A DNA stretch of 64,000 nt from NCBI RefSeq assembly GCF_023823125.1, contig NZ_CP090949.1:1884001-1948000 (forward strand). Direction: 5' to 3'. This document shows, in pieces, positions 35,567 through 45,345 of the stretch; the stretch's first letter is position 1, and the number at the start of each line of letters is the position of its first letter. The notes beneath the pieces were generated by a model. The model was given only the letters and a program-made list of their open reading frames with translations. It had not been told where the DNA came from and did not search any database. The stretch is from Erythrobacter aurantius (lineage in GTDB: Bacteria; Pseudomonadota; Alphaproteobacteria; Sphingomonadales; Sphingomonadaceae). A program made the position numbers and the translations under genes.

Positions 35567-36511
35567 ATGATTTCATACCTCGAATTCGAGAAGCCCGTCG
35601 CCAATCTGGAAGAGCGCATTGCGGAATTGCGCGGCCTCGATGGCAATGGCGATGTCGACGTGAAAGCCGAGATCGAGCGGCTGGAAGCGAAAAGCGCCGA
35701 ATTGCTGGCCAGCACCTATGCCTCGCTTACGCCGTGGCAGAAGACTCAGGTTGCCCGCCATCCGCAGCGCCCGCACTTCCGTGACTATGTCGCGCATGCC
35801 TTCATCGATTTCATGCCCTTGGGCGGGGATCGCTATTACGGCGACGATCAGGCGATCATGGGCGGCTTTGCCCGGCTGAACGGCCGCCGGGTAATGCTGA
35901 TCGGCCACGAAAAGGGGAACGACACCCAGAGCCGGATCAAGCACAATTTCGGCATGGGCAAACCCGAAGGGTATCGCAAGGCGATCCGCCTGATGGAAAT
36001 GGCGGGACGGTTCGGCCTGCCGGTCGTGACTTTGGTGGACACTTCAGGCGCGTTTCCGGGGATCGAAGCGGAAGAGCGCGGCCAGGCCGAAGCGATTGCC
36101 CGGTCTACCGAGGCGTGTCTCGCACTGCCGGTGCCGATGGTTTCGGTGATCGTCGGCGAAGGCGGATCGGGCGGGGCAGTCGCGCTGGCCAGTGCCGAAC
36201 GCGTGCTGATGTTCGAACACGCGGTCTATTCGGTCATTTCGCCCGAAGGCTGTGCCTCGATTCTGTGGCGCACCGCCGAAAAGGCGGCTGATGCGGCGCA
36301 GGCGATGAAGATCACCGCGCAGCATCTCAAGCGACTGGGTGTGATTGACCGAATCGTGAAAGAACCCGTCGGCGGCGCCCAGCGCAATCCGGCCGAGGCT
36401 GCGGCCAATCTGGGGCAGGCGATCAACGAAGAGCTTGATGCGCTGGACAAACTCGACAGCCAGAGCTTGATGCGGATGCGCGAGGAACGGTTCCTGCAAC
36501 TGGGCGGATAG
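35567..36511 (+). CDS. accA: Acetyl-CoA carboxylase carboxyltransferase alpha subunit
   Basis: AccA is half of the acetyl-CoA carboxylase carboxyltransferase, which makes malonyl-CoA for fatty-acid synthesis. The N-terminal helices ([17 protein letters not shown]) are followed by the alpha-subunit core: [68 protein letters not shown], and a terminal helix. It is 314 residues from the ATG at 35567, preceded by GAGG, and 9 bases after xerD, so it is probably in the same transcript. accD is not in the window. Confidence 0.97.
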   Translation: MISYLEFEKPVANLEERIAELRGLDGNGDVDVKAEIERLEAKSAELLASTYASLTPWQKTQVARHPQRPHFRDYVAHAFIDFMPLGGDRYYGDDQAIMGGFARLNGRRVMLIGHEKGNDTQSRIKHNFGMGKPEGYRKAIRLMEMAGRFGLPVVTLVDTSGAFPGIEAEERGQAEAIARSTEACLALPVPMVSVIVGEGGSGGAVALASAERVLMFEHAVYSVISPEGCASILWRTAEKAADAAQAMKITAQHLKRLGVIDRIVKEPVGGAQRNPAEAAANLGQAINEELDALDKLDSQSLMRMREERFLQLGG

Positions 36512-36616
36512 AGACAGGCGGGCTTGCCCTGCCACGTAATTTCCCGATAGTTAAACCATGCGCCGGGGTGGGTAAGTCGCGGTCATCATGCGACGCCCCG
36601 ATGCGGGAGAGACGCG

Positions 36617-38092
36617 ATGGGGATGACTGCACGCAAATTCTGGATTGCCGGGGCCGCGCCGCTGGCATTGGCGCTGAGCGGGTGCATGGGTGGCGGGGAA
36701 ATCCCTTCGGCATCAACACCGATCACCAATTCCGAAGCGCAACAGGGCGCGCAATATCACCCGCAATTGCTGGCACAGTTCGGCGGCGCGATGGGCGGCT
36801 CGCAGGCGCAATATGTCGAGCAGGTGGGCAAGAATATCGCGGTGCAATCGGACCTCGGCAATGCGCGCGAAAGCTTTACCGTCAGCCTGCTCAATTCCCC
36901 GGTGAACAACGCTTTCGCGGTGCCGGGCGGCTATATCTACACCACGCGCCAGCTGGTCACTCTGATGAACAACGAGGCGGAGCTGGCAGGGGTGCTGGGC
37001 CACGAAGTCGGCCACGTCGCCGCACGCCATTCGCAGCGCCGCCAGCAGACCGCGCAACGCAATTCGATCCTCGGCGTTCTGGGCGCAATCGGCAGCTCCT
37101 TGCTGCTGGGCGACAGCAGCCTTGGCAGCACATTGTCGCGTGGGTTTCTACAGGGTTCGCAGCTGCTTACGCTCAGCTTCTCGCGCTCTCAGGAACTTGA
37201 GGCGGATGATCTGGGTATCCAGTATCTGACCCGTGCGGGCTACGATCCGCGCGCCATGTCGACCGTGCTGGCCAGCCTTGCAGCGCAGAATAGTCTCGAC
37301 GCGCAATTGCAGGGCCGCAATGCAAGCGTGCCCGAATGGGCTTCGACTCACCCCGATCCCGCGAGCCGAGTGCAGCGCGCGTTCTCGGCATCGCAGGGGT
37401 TGCCGGGCAGTGTGACCAATCGTGACACATTCCTGACCCGGATCGACGGGCTGCTGTATGGCGATGATCCCGAACAGGGCGTGATCGAAGGCAGCCGTTT
37501 CATCCATCCCGTCCTGCGGCTCAGCTTCACCGCGCCGCAGGGGTTCTACATGGTCAATTCGACCACCGCCGTCAGCATCAACGGGCAGGGCGGGCAGGCG
37601 CAATTGTCGCTCGCGCCCTATAATGGCGATCTCGACAGCTATGTGCGCCAGCAATTCCGTGCGCTGGGCGGGCAGAACAACAATCTCGCCCCGCAAACAC
37701 TGGAGCGAACCACGGTCAACGGCTTGCGCGCAGCCTATGGGCAGGCGCGGGTCAACAACGGCAACAGCCAGGTTGATGTGACGATCTACGCCTATGAATT
37801 TTCGAATGACCGCGCCTATCACTTCGCCGCGATCACGCCCGCCGGGCGCAGCAACACCTTTGCGCCGATGTTCCAGTCGATGCGGCGAATCACGCAGGCC
37901 GAGGCAGGGCAGGTGATTCCGCGCCGGCTTCAGGTCGTAACGGTGCAGCGGGGCGATACCATTGCCAGCCTCGCACGGCGCATGGCCTATGATCGCGGGC
38001 AGGTAGAACGGTTCCGGGTGCTTAACGGGCTGGGTGCCAACGATTCGTTGGTGGCGGGTCAGAAGGTCAAGCTGGTGGTGCGCGGTCGCTAG
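36617..38092 (+). CDS. M48-family metalloprotease lipoprotein with LysM-like C-terminus
   Basis: The product (491 residues) has a lipobox, ALALSGC (Cys23), so it is a periplasmic lipoprotein. The M48 zinc-protease domain has HEVGHVAARHS (His129, Glu130, His133) and a second glutamate in ELEADDLGIQYL. The BepA-like order is present, but the middle part (residues 270-420) is different. The C-terminal 50 residues (TVQRGDTIASLARRM, FRVLNGLGANDSLVAGQKVKLV) are LysM-like, which would hold the protease to peptidoglycan. It probably acts in outer-membrane protein quality control; that is inference. GGGAGAG precedes the ATG. Confidence 0.9.
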   Translation: MGMTARKFWIAGAAPLALALSGCMGGGEIPSASTPITNSEAQQGAQYHPQLLAQFGGAMGGSQAQYVEQVGKNIAVQSDLGNARESFTVSLLNSPVNNAFAVPGGYIYTTRQLVTLMNNEAELAGVLGHEVGHVAARHSQRRQQTAQRNSILGVLGAIGSSLLLGDSSLGSTLSRGFLQGSQLLTLSFSRSQELEADDLGIQYLTRAGYDPRAMSTVLASLAAQNSLDAQLQGRNASVPEWASTHPDPASRVQRAFSASQGLPGSVTNRDTFLTRIDGLLYGDDPEQGVIEGSRFIHPVLRLSFTAPQGFYMVNSTTAVSINGQGGQAQLSLAPYNGDLDSYVRQQFRALGGQNNNLAPQTLERTTVNGLRAAYGQARVNNGNSQVDVTIYAYEFSNDRAYHFAAITPAGRSNTFAPMFQSMRRITQAEAGQVIPRRLQVVTVQRGDTIASLARRMAYDRGQVERFRVLNGLGANDSLVAGQKVKLVVRGR

Positions 38093-38121
38093 GCGGATCA
38101 CCTGCGCCGGGCACAAAAGAA

Positions 38122-38147
38122 AAGCGGCGGGGAAAACCCCGCCGCTT
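38122..38147 (-). terminator. Intrinsic terminator of the Flp pilin gene
   Basis: A perfect 11-bp stem (AAGCGGCGGGG at 38122-38132, complement at 38137-38147) with a four-base loop lies between the M48 gene and the pilin gene. On the minus strand it is followed by TTTTCTTTTG, a good U-tract, so it should end the pilin transcript. The plus-strand tail is weaker but it may also stop read-through from the protease gene. Confidence 0.85.
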
Positions 38148-38180
38148 CCTTGAAACGTTTAACTCGTTTCGAACGGGCGA

Positions 38181-38351
38181 TTAGCCTTCGTTCTGCATCG
38201 AGGTGTTCACTTCCGAGAAGGTGTCCGACAGGGTGTTGCCCAGCGAACCCATGGCAGTGATTGCAGCGACGGCGATCAGAGCAGCGATCAGGCCGTATTC
38301 GATGGCGGTTGCGCCCTGCTCGTCACGAACGAGGTTCTTGAAAAAGGTCAT
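38181..38351 (-). CDS. Flp-type pilin
   Basis: A 56-residue type IVb pilin. The prepilin-peptidase site is Gly13|Ala14, followed by ATAIEYGLIAALIAVAAI with the Glu-Tyr pair at +5/+6 that marks Flp. The tail is short and hydrophilic. AGGAGA precedes the ATG at 38351 and a strong terminator follows the stop. It is the downstream and more canonical of two Flp genes here. No tad/cpa assembly gene is in the window. Confidence 0.93.
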   Translation of the reverse strand: MTFFKNLVRDEQGATAIEYGLIAALIAVAAITAMGSLGNTLSDTFSEVNTSMQNEG

Positions 38352-38465
38352 TGTAAGTCTCCTGGTTTCAGTCTTCGGTACCCGTGCCCGTCCAAAAATT
38401 CCGAACAGACATACGTGGGATTAATGAGCAGCAGTTGAGAAAGTCCTAACTTGGAACCTTTCCAA

Positions 38466-38657
38466 TCAGTTATTGCCGTTCATGGCATCCACGGATTGCG
38501 TCTCGACCGTGCTCCATGTTTCGATGGTCGCCGTGGCTACGCCTTGGAGAGCACCGATCATCGCGATCACGATCAGACTAACGATCAGTCCGTATTCAAC
38601 AGCGGTGGCGCCAGAATTGTCGTTCCCAATGTGCTTGAGGAATGTCGTCAATTTCAT
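38466..38657 (-). CDS. Second Flp-type pilin
   Basis: A 63-residue protein with a prepilin-like cleavage site, Gly16|Ala17, followed by ATAVEYGLIVSLIVIAMIGAL with Glu21 at +5 and Tyr22 at +6. It differs from the other Flp copy in the N-terminal leader (KLTTFLKHIGNDNS) and in a more varied tail (STVETQSVDAMNGNN). It is encoded 114 bases upstream of the other on the same strand. The gap between them has no strong terminator that I can see, so the two may be cotranscribed. Confidence 0.9.
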   Translation of the reverse strand: MKLTTFLKHIGNDNSGATAVEYGLIVSLIVIAMIGALQGVATATIETWSTVETQSVDAMNGNN

Positions 38658-38733
38658 GATGTCACCCGTGGCTACGTCCCTGATGAGACCGGTAATCGGC
38701 TCAAGGCGTTAAGAAATGGTTGAAGGAAGCCCG

Positions 38734-39165
38734 ATGGTTGGAAAAATTTCCGACAATGCCGATGCGCCGATCTGGGTCGTGGCGGGTGCGCTGCAGGGCA
38801 GGGACGGGCGATGGCTGATGCATCGCAGACCGTTTGACAAGCACCACGGCGGGCTTTGGGAATTCCCCGGCGGCAAGGTCGAAGGTGCTGAAAAACCAAT
38901 AGAAGCACTGGTGCGGGAACTGGAGGAGGAACTCGCGATCAATGTCATGCCGGACGCTTGTCGGCCGGTTGCCTTTGCCGAAGACCGATCTGCGGCGGCT
39001 TCCCCGGCGATTTTAATTCTCCTTTACAAGATCACGGATTGGGCCGGTGAACCGCGTGCGGTCGAAGGTGAGGAAATCCGATGGTTCGACGCAGCGGGCG
39101 TGATGGCGCTTGAAAAGCCGCCGCTTGATCGGGAACTGGCGCATAATCTGTTCGAAAAAGCGTGA
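38734..39165 (+). CDS. mutT: MutT-like NUDIX hydrolase
   Basis: A 143-residue NUDIX protein with the box GGKVEGAEKPIEALVRELEEEL (about residues 42-63). WVVAGALQGRDGRWLMHRRPFDKHHGGLWEFPGGK is the MutT-type opening, so it most likely hydrolyses 8-oxo-dGTP. The ATG at 38734 follows GAAGGAAG and is preferred; an earlier in-frame ATG at 38716 would add six residues. It is divergent from the pilin genes and precedes the tRNA by 51 bases. Confidence 0.88.
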   Translation: MVGKISDNADAPIWVVAGALQGRDGRWLMHRRPFDKHHGGLWEFPGGKVEGAEKPIEALVRELEEELAINVMPDACRPVAFAEDRSAAASPAILILLYKITDWAGEPRAVEGEEIRWFDAAGVMALEKPPLDRELAHNLFEKA

Positions 39166-39216
39166 AACAGGGATTGCAATGCCGCGCACACCCCCTTATG
39201 TGCCGCCCCTCAGCGC

Positions 39217-39293
39217 GCACCCGTAGCTCAGCTGGATAGAGCACCAGACTACGAATCTGGGGGTCAGAGGTTCGAATCCTTTCGGGTGCGCCA
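39217..39293 (+). tRNA. tRNA-Arg (ACG)
   Basis: The 77-base stretch folds as a cloverleaf: acceptor GCACCCG (39217-39223) with CGGGTGC; D-stem GCTC/GAGC; anticodon stem CCAGA/TCTGG around the loop CTACGAA, anticodon ACG; and T-arm AGAGG TTCGAAT CCTTT. The encoded CCA end is at 39291-39293. ACG reads CGU/CGC/CGA after deamination to inosine. Confidence 0.97.
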
Positions 39294-39300
39294 ACAAAAC

Positions 39301-39328
39301 AGCCGGTCCCAGCGGGGCCGGCTTTTTT
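39301..39328 (+). terminator. Terminator after tRNA-Arg
   Basis: A 9-bp stem (GCCGGTCCC, 39302-39310, with GGGGCCGGC, 39314-39322; one T-G pair), loop AGC and six T bases at 39323-39328 follow the tRNA directly. On the minus strand TGTTTTGTT follows the stem, so it may also stop the metallopeptidase transcript that arrives from the right. Confidence 0.9.
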
Positions 39329-39362
39329 GTTTGTGGATCAGGGAAGGGGCGCCGTGGATGCG

Positions 39363-39773
39363 TCAGTCTTCGACCATGGCTTCGAGCGCGTGCATGTCCT
39401 CGTCGGAGAAACCGAAGTGATGGCCTGCCTCGTGGATCACGACGTGACGCACCAGTTCCTCGAACCCGACGCCGGTCTCGTCCATCTCCCGCAGCAGCGG
39501 TTGCCGGAACAGTGTGATCACTGGCGGCAGGGAGGGTTCATCCCACAGCGATCGCTCCGGCAGGGGCGTGCCTTCGTACAGACCGGTGAGTTCCCAGCGA
39601 TCCTCGATCTCGACCGATTCGAGCTGTTCTGCCGTCGCGAACTCCTCGATTCGCACCGTCACCTCCGCCAATTCCTCACGCAGACGCGCCGGGATGCGCG
39701 CCATCACCGCTTGCGCGGCAATTTCGAAATCGGCGCGAGTCGGCTGGGCGAGGGGTGAATTGCTCTCAGTCAT
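39363..39773 (-). CDS. Zincin-type metallopeptidase family protein
   Basis: A 136-residue protein with the minimal-zincin motif HEAGHHFGFSDEDM near the C-terminus, where two histidines and the downstream acidic residue bind zinc. The N-terminal region (ADFEIAAQAVMARIPARLREEL) matches the DUF1025/metallopeptidase family. The function of the family is not established. The ATG at 39773 is chosen because similarity begins there; the frame is open to 39800. It lies opposite the tRNA terminator. Confidence 0.85.
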   Translation of the reverse strand: MTESNSPLAQPTRADFEIAAQAVMARIPARLREELAEVTVRIEEFATAEQLESVEIEDRWELTGLYEGTPLPERSLWDEPSLPPVITLFRQPLLREMDETGVGFEELVRHVVIHEAGHHFGFSDEDMHALEAMVED

Positions 39774-39970
39774 GCCTATATCACCCATACGCAGCGGCAA
39801 AACGCTGCCGCAAATGTCCGCTTCGGCTTCAGTTGCAAATTTCGCATGGAACTCCCTGAAGTCTCGTGGCTTTTAATCCCAGGGATCACAATGAGGAAGT
39901 AAGGGACCGTGGACCGGGTCCAATTGCTTGCCACGAATAGGCCGGAAAACGGCTACAGAGAGATAACGCC

Positions 39971-40591
39971 ATGAACTATATGTCCCATGACCATGATGAT
40001 TTTGACCCGGATAATCCCTTGAACAAGCCAGACGTACCCGAAGACGTGCAGGAAGCCGTCCGCACCCTGATCCGCTGGGCGGGCGATGATCCGACCCGCG
40101 AAGGACTGATTGATACGCCCAAGCGCGTGGGCCGCGCGTGGCTGGAATACTGCCGTGGCAATCAGGAAGACCCAGCGATCCACCTGTCGCGCATCTTCGA
40201 GGAAGTCGGCGGCTACGACGAAATCGTGCTGTTGAAAGACATTCCGTTCCAGTCGCACTGCGAACATCACATGGCACCGATCACGGGCAAGGCGCACATC
40301 GCCTATCTGCCTGACAAGAAGGTCGTCGGCATTTCGAAGCTGGCCCGCGTGCTGCACGGGTTTGCCAATCGCCTGCAGGTGCAGGAGCGGCTGACCGCAG
40401 AGGTCGCACAGTGCATCTGGGACAATCTTGAACCGCGCGGCGTCGCCGTGGTGATCAGCGCCGAACATGGCTGCATGACGGGCCGCGGGGTGAAGGTGCA
40501 CGAGGTGGAGATGCTGACCAGCCGCATGCTCGGCTGCTTCCTCGACGATCACCGCAGCCGCCAGGAAGTCATGAGCCTGATGGGGTATTGA
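39971..40591 (+). CDS. folE: GTP cyclohydrolase I
   Basis: FolE turns GTP into dihydroneopterin triphosphate for folate synthesis. Zinc-binding residues lie in FQSHCEHHMAPI and EHGCMTGRG, and VVGISKLARVLHGFANRLQVQERLT is the substrate-site block. The 206-residue length is usual. The ATG at 39971 follows GAGAGATAACGCC. It stands alone; the 197-base upstream gap should hold its promoter, in which I see no clear operator. Confidence 0.96.
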   Translation: MNYMSHDHDDFDPDNPLNKPDVPEDVQEAVRTLIRWAGDDPTREGLIDTPKRVGRAWLEYCRGNQEDPAIHLSRIFEEVGGYDEIVLLKDIPFQSHCEHHMAPITGKAHIAYLPDKKVVGISKLARVLHGFANRLQVQERLTAEVAQCIWDNLEPRGVAVVISAEHGCMTGRGVKVHEVEMLTSRMLGCFLDDHRSRQEVMSLMGY

Positions 40592-40701
40592 GGCGGTAAC
40601 GCCTGCCCGATTTTCCGCGCCGCTTTCCTACAGGCCCGTCGCCGTGCGAGGGCTTGCATCAATGGTGATGCGGCGGGAAAATTTTCTAAATTTGGATAAG
40701 T

Positions 40702-40731
40702 GTCAATTTCGCCTTTTGGGGCGATTTTGAC
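40702..40731. repeat. Stem-loop with internal loop
   Basis: GTCAA-TT-TCGCC and GGCGA-TT-TTGAC form two 5-bp helices split by a 2x2 T mismatch. The element is in the 245-base gap between folE and the peroxiredoxin gene. It is AT-richer than its surroundings. No T-run follows; its role is unknown. Confidence 0.35.
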
Positions 40732-40796
40732 GTGAATTCAGAAACTTGCCGGGAGAAAACCCGGCTGACACCGTGTCGGCTTTGTCAACTTCGTTC

Positions 40797-40826
40797 GCAG
40801 GTGCAGCATTGCGCTGCTGCACCTGC
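40797..40826. repeat. Perfect 12-bp hairpin after the peroxiredoxin gene
   Basis: GCAGGTGCAGCA (40797-40808) pairs perfectly with TGCTGCACCTGC (40815-40826) around TTGCGC, ten bases beyond the peroxiredoxin stop. Its place suggests a 3'-end element for that minus-strand gene, although no T-run follows on the minus strand. Confidence 0.5.
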
Positions 40827-40836
40827 CACGAAGGTC

Positions 40837-41316
40837 TTACAACTGATCGAGCATGAACTCGGCGCTCGACACCTTGAAATCGCCGGGTGCTTCGACATTG
40901 AGCTGTTCGACGACGCCGTCGTTGACCACCATCGAGAAACGCTGACCGCGCTTGCCCATGCCGAAACCGGCGGCATCCATGGTGAGGCCGATCGCTTCGA
41001 CGAATTCGGCATTGCCGTCAGCCAGCATGGTGATCTCGTCCGATCCGGCGGCCTTGTTCCATGCGCCCATGACGAACGCATCGTTGACGGCGGTGCCGAC
41101 GATTTCATCGACGCCCTTGGCCTTCAGGTCGGCGGCCTTCTCGACAAAGCCGGGCAGGTGGCGGGCCGAACAGGTCGGGGTGAAGGCTCCGGGAACGGAA
41201 AACAGCGCGACTTTCTTGCCCGCGAAATATTCCGACGACTTCACCTGCTGCGGCCCTTCGGCGGTGGCTTTGACGAGGGTTACTTCGGGGAGTTTGTCGC
41301 CAACGGAAATAGTCAT
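40837..41316 (-). CDS. Prx5-type peroxiredoxin
   Basis: A 159-residue thioredoxin-fold peroxidase. The peroxidatic Cys49 lies in PGAFTPTCSARHLPG, and the protein has no second cysteine, so it would depend on an outside thiol such as glutathione/glutaredoxin or thioredoxin. The form (GDKLPEVTL... VNDAFVMGAWNKAAG) is that of the bacterial Prx5/hybrid type. AGGATA precedes the ATG. A hairpin follows the stop. Its divergent neighbour is ahcY, separated by 154 bases. Confidence 0.92.
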   Translation of the reverse strand: MTISVGDKLPEVTLVKATAEGPQQVKSSEYFAGKKVALFSVPGAFTPTCSARHLPGFVEKAADLKAKGVDEIVGTAVNDAFVMGAWNKAAGSDEITMLADGNAEFVEAIGLTMDAAGFGMGKRGQRFSMVVNDGVVEQLNVEAPGDFKVSSAEFMLDQL

Positions 41317-41392
41317 CGAGAAATATCCTTTCGTGTGAGGGAAGCTTGCCGGAACGATATAGACCCGGATCGCCGTGCGGCAACAATTACAG

Positions 41393-41412
41393 ATATAAAG
41401 ATAAGTTTATAT
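41393..41412. promoter_or_regulatory. SahR-like palindrome upstream of ahcY
   Basis: ATATAAA (41393-41399) and TTTATAT (41406-41412) form a perfect 7-bp inverted repeat around a 6-base centre, in a GC-rich genome, 59 bases before the ahcY ATG. The form resembles operators of the ArsR-type regulator SahR described for methionine-cycle genes such as ahcY in proteobacteria. It also faces the divergent peroxiredoxin gene. The regulator is not encoded here, so the assignment is by motif and position only. Confidence 0.55.
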
Positions 41413-41470
41413 TTGCGAAGAACGCAGCCCGCAGCTAGGGCGCAGGGCAAGAAAATATCAGGAGACAGTC

Positions 41471-42889
<1,419 letters not shown>

Positions 42890-42999
42890 GATCGATCCGG
42901 TCAACTTGTTCAGACAGCCCCTGCAATCCGACCAGATTGCGGGGGCTTTCCGTCTCTGTAACGGTTGCAAGGAAGAAAGGTCCGGCATAGCTGGACAGG

Positions 43000-45345
43000 A
43001 TGGAAATCACGCCCACAGCCTTGATTGTAATCGGACTGCTTCTGGCGCTCTGGACGATCGCGGCTGCGGTGGTCATCCTGCGAGCATCGGCCAAGGCGAG
43101 GCGGGCCAAGGCCTTGCAGACCTCGCTCAAGCGGATGCAGCGGATGCTGGATGTCGCGCCTGCGATACCGATGCTGGTACGGGTTGACGGCAGGATCGAA
43201 GCGCCTGAGCGGCTCGCACGATGGCTGGGGCTGCAATCGGTCCCCAAGTATCTGAGCGAGCTTGAAGGAACCGATGGCGAAGGCCTGTCAAAGGATCAGG
43301 TCGAGACGCTCAATGCAAAGGTCAGGCTGACGCAGAAAAGCGCGACACCGTTCCAGATTGTGATCACTCCTCCGGGTTCGCGCCGCAGCCTTGCGATGCA
43401 GGGCGCGCTGGCTGACCCGCAAGTCTCACCCGCTGGCGCGGCGATTGTCTGGGTCTTCGACTTCACGAGCAGCGAAGAGGAACTGGTCCGCCTGCGGGAG
43501 GTCGCGGAACGATCCCAAGCCGATTTCACCGCCTTGATCGGCCTGATCGAAGCGGCGCCGGTGCCGATGTGGTTCCGCGATCCCGATATGCGCCTGCGCC
43601 TCGTCAATCAGGCCTATGTTGAAGCTGTGGGGGCTGAAAGCCTTCAGGCTGTGATCGACGGTCAAATCGAGTTGCTCGAACCCGAAGGCGGGCGTACTCC
43701 CGCGCAGATTGCGCGCGAATGCCTTGAGCGGCAGGCCGAATTGCAGCGCGATGATGCGGTGACGATTGACGGGGAGCGTCGCAGCGTAAGGGTGACCGAG
43801 CTGCCGCTGGGGCACGACGGCGTCGCAGGATACGCCATCGATATCGAGGAACAGCAGCAGGTCACTCGCGAATTCCGGGCGTTCAAGGATGCCCAGCGCG
43901 CCATGCTCGATCAGCTCTCTGTTGGCGTTGCGCAGTTCAATGCGAAGGAGCAGCTGACCTTTGCCAACCGGCCATTCCGTCGCCAGTTCGGCCTGTCGCA
44001 GGGCGTGGTGGAAGCGCGCATTCCGTTCGAGCGGCTTCTGTCGGACGCGCGCGATTTCGGCCGCACGCCTGAAGTCCGCGACTTTCCCGAATGGCGCCGC
44101 GAACGTTCGGCATGGTTCGACGCGGCAGACACGCAGGAAGAAAACTGGCCTCTGCCCGGCGGCACTCACTTGCGGGTGGTCGCGCAACCGATGCCCGATG
44201 GCGGTCTGGTGATGATTGCCGAGGACAGGACCGAGCAACTGGCGCTTTCCGCCACCCGTGACACGCTCTTGCGGACGCGGACGGCGACGCTCGACAGCCT
44301 GTTCGAGGCTCTGGCCATTTTCGCGCCTGACGGATCGGTGCAGCTATGGAACCGCACTTTTGCAGGGACCTGGGGTCTGCCGAGCGAATTTCTCGATACC
44401 CATCCCAGCGCGGAAGGGCTGCTTGAGGCAATCGGGCAGAACCTTGCCAATCCACAAGAGGCGGAACTGATCGGCAGCGTCGTGCGCGCAGCCACGCTGG
44501 ATCGGCGTGAGAAGAACGGTCAGGTGACTCTCACCGATGGCCGGACACTCAGGTTCGCGGGCGTTCCGCTGCCGGACGGCAACGGCCTGCTGACCGTGCT
44601 CGATATCACCGACTCACAGAAGGCGGAAAAGGCGCTGCGCGAACGGGCAATCGCGCTCGAGGAAGCCGACGCGGTGAAGGCCCGCTTCCTTGCCAACATG
44701 TCCTATGAATTCCGCACGCCGCTGACCACGATTGGCGGCTATGCCGAACTGCTCAAGAGCGGAGCGGCTGGCGATCTGGGCGAGCAGGCGGGCGAATATG
44801 TCGATGCGATCCTGACTTCGACCGCACGACTGACCGAGCAGGTCGAAAACGTCCTCGACCTGTCGCAAAGCGAGGCCGGGTTGCTGCCTATCGACAAGCA
44901 GGAGATCGATCTTCTGGCGTTCCTAACGGGTCTGGTGCGCGAAAGGGAACAGGCGATCATCGGCGCAAGGCTTGGGCTAGATCTCAAAGGACGGCGCGGG
45001 CGCGTCGTCGATGCCGATCCGCGCCAGCTGGGTCGGGCGGTCGGCAATTTGCTCGACAACGCGATCGAACACACGCCGGAGGGCGGCAAGATCGTGATCG
45101 AGATACCGAAGCCTTCGGAGAACGACGAATGGCGAGGGATGATCGTGGTCAGCGACAATGGCGAAGGCATGACGCCTGACGAACTCGCCCGTGCCGAGGG
45201 GTCCTTGCGGGGCGGCGATGAAGCGGGCGAGGGCACCGGGCTGGGCATCCGTCTGGCGCGCCAACTGGTCGAAGCGCACGGCGGCACTCTGGAAATGGCG
45301 AGCGAGAAAGGCCGCGGGACAGTCGCCGCGATCACCCTTCCGTGA
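43000..45345 (+). CDS. divL: DivL-type sensor kinase homologue with tyrosine at the phosphoacceptor site
   Basis: The 781-residue protein has one N-terminal transmembrane segment (about 8-28), three or more PAS-like stretches (about 170-560), and a histidine-kinase core. The phosphoacceptor box reads NMSYEFRTPLTTIGGYAELL: the usual histidine is Tyr569. The ATPase part is otherwise intact (LLDNAIEHTPEGG with Asn687; DNGEGM; GTGLGI). This tyrosine is characteristic of Caulobacter DivL, a polarity factor that senses DivK and controls CckA and thereby CtrA, and the length is similar (Caulobacter DivL about 769). The order divL-tsaE-amgK-murU also fits alphaproteobacteria. The stop overlaps the tsaE start by four bases. 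Confidence 0.92.
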   Translation: MEITPTALIVIGLLLALWTIAAAVVILRASAKARRAKALQTSLKRMQRMLDVAPAIPMLVRVDGRIEAPERLARWLGLQSVPKYLSELEGTDGEGLSKDQVETLNAKVRLTQKSATPFQIVITPPGSRRSLAMQGALADPQVSPAGAAIVWVFDFTSSEEELVRLREVAERSQADFTALIGLIEAAPVPMWFRDPDMRLRLVNQAYVEAVGAESLQAVIDGQIELLEPEGGRTPAQIARECLERQAELQRDDAVTIDGERRSVRVTELPLGHDGVAGYAIDIEEQQQVTREFRAFKDAQRAMLDQLSVGVAQFNAKEQLTFANRPFRRQFGLSQGVVEARIPFERLLSDARDFGRTPEVRDFPEWRRERSAWFDAADTQEENWPLPGGTHLRVVAQPMPDGGLVMIAEDRTEQLALSATRDTLLRTRTATLDSLFEALAIFAPDGSVQLWNRTFAGTWGLPSEFLDTHPSAEGLLEAIGQNLANPQEAELIGSVVRAATLDRREKNGQVTLTDGRTLRFAGVPLPDGNGLLTVLDITDSQKAEKALRERAIALEEADAVKARFLANMSYEFRTPLTTIGGYAELLKSGAAGDLGEQAGEYVDAILTSTARLTEQVENVLDLSQSEAGLLPIDKQEIDLLAFLTGLVREREQAIIGARLGLDLKGRRGRVVDADPRQLGRAVGNLLDNAIEHTPEGGKIVIEIPKPSENDEWRGMIVVSDNGEGMTPDELARAEGSLRGGDEAGEGTGLGIRLARQLVEAHGGTLEMASEKGRGTVAAITLP

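Noticed and set aside
39217..39293. tRNA-Arg as an integration site
   Set aside because: No integrase, no direct repeat of the tRNA 3' end and no composition change follow; a terminator and ordinary genes do.
41317..41470. SAH riboswitch before ahcY
   Set aside because: The gap is short and I could not find the pseudoknot layout of the SAH riboswitch; a protein operator fits better.
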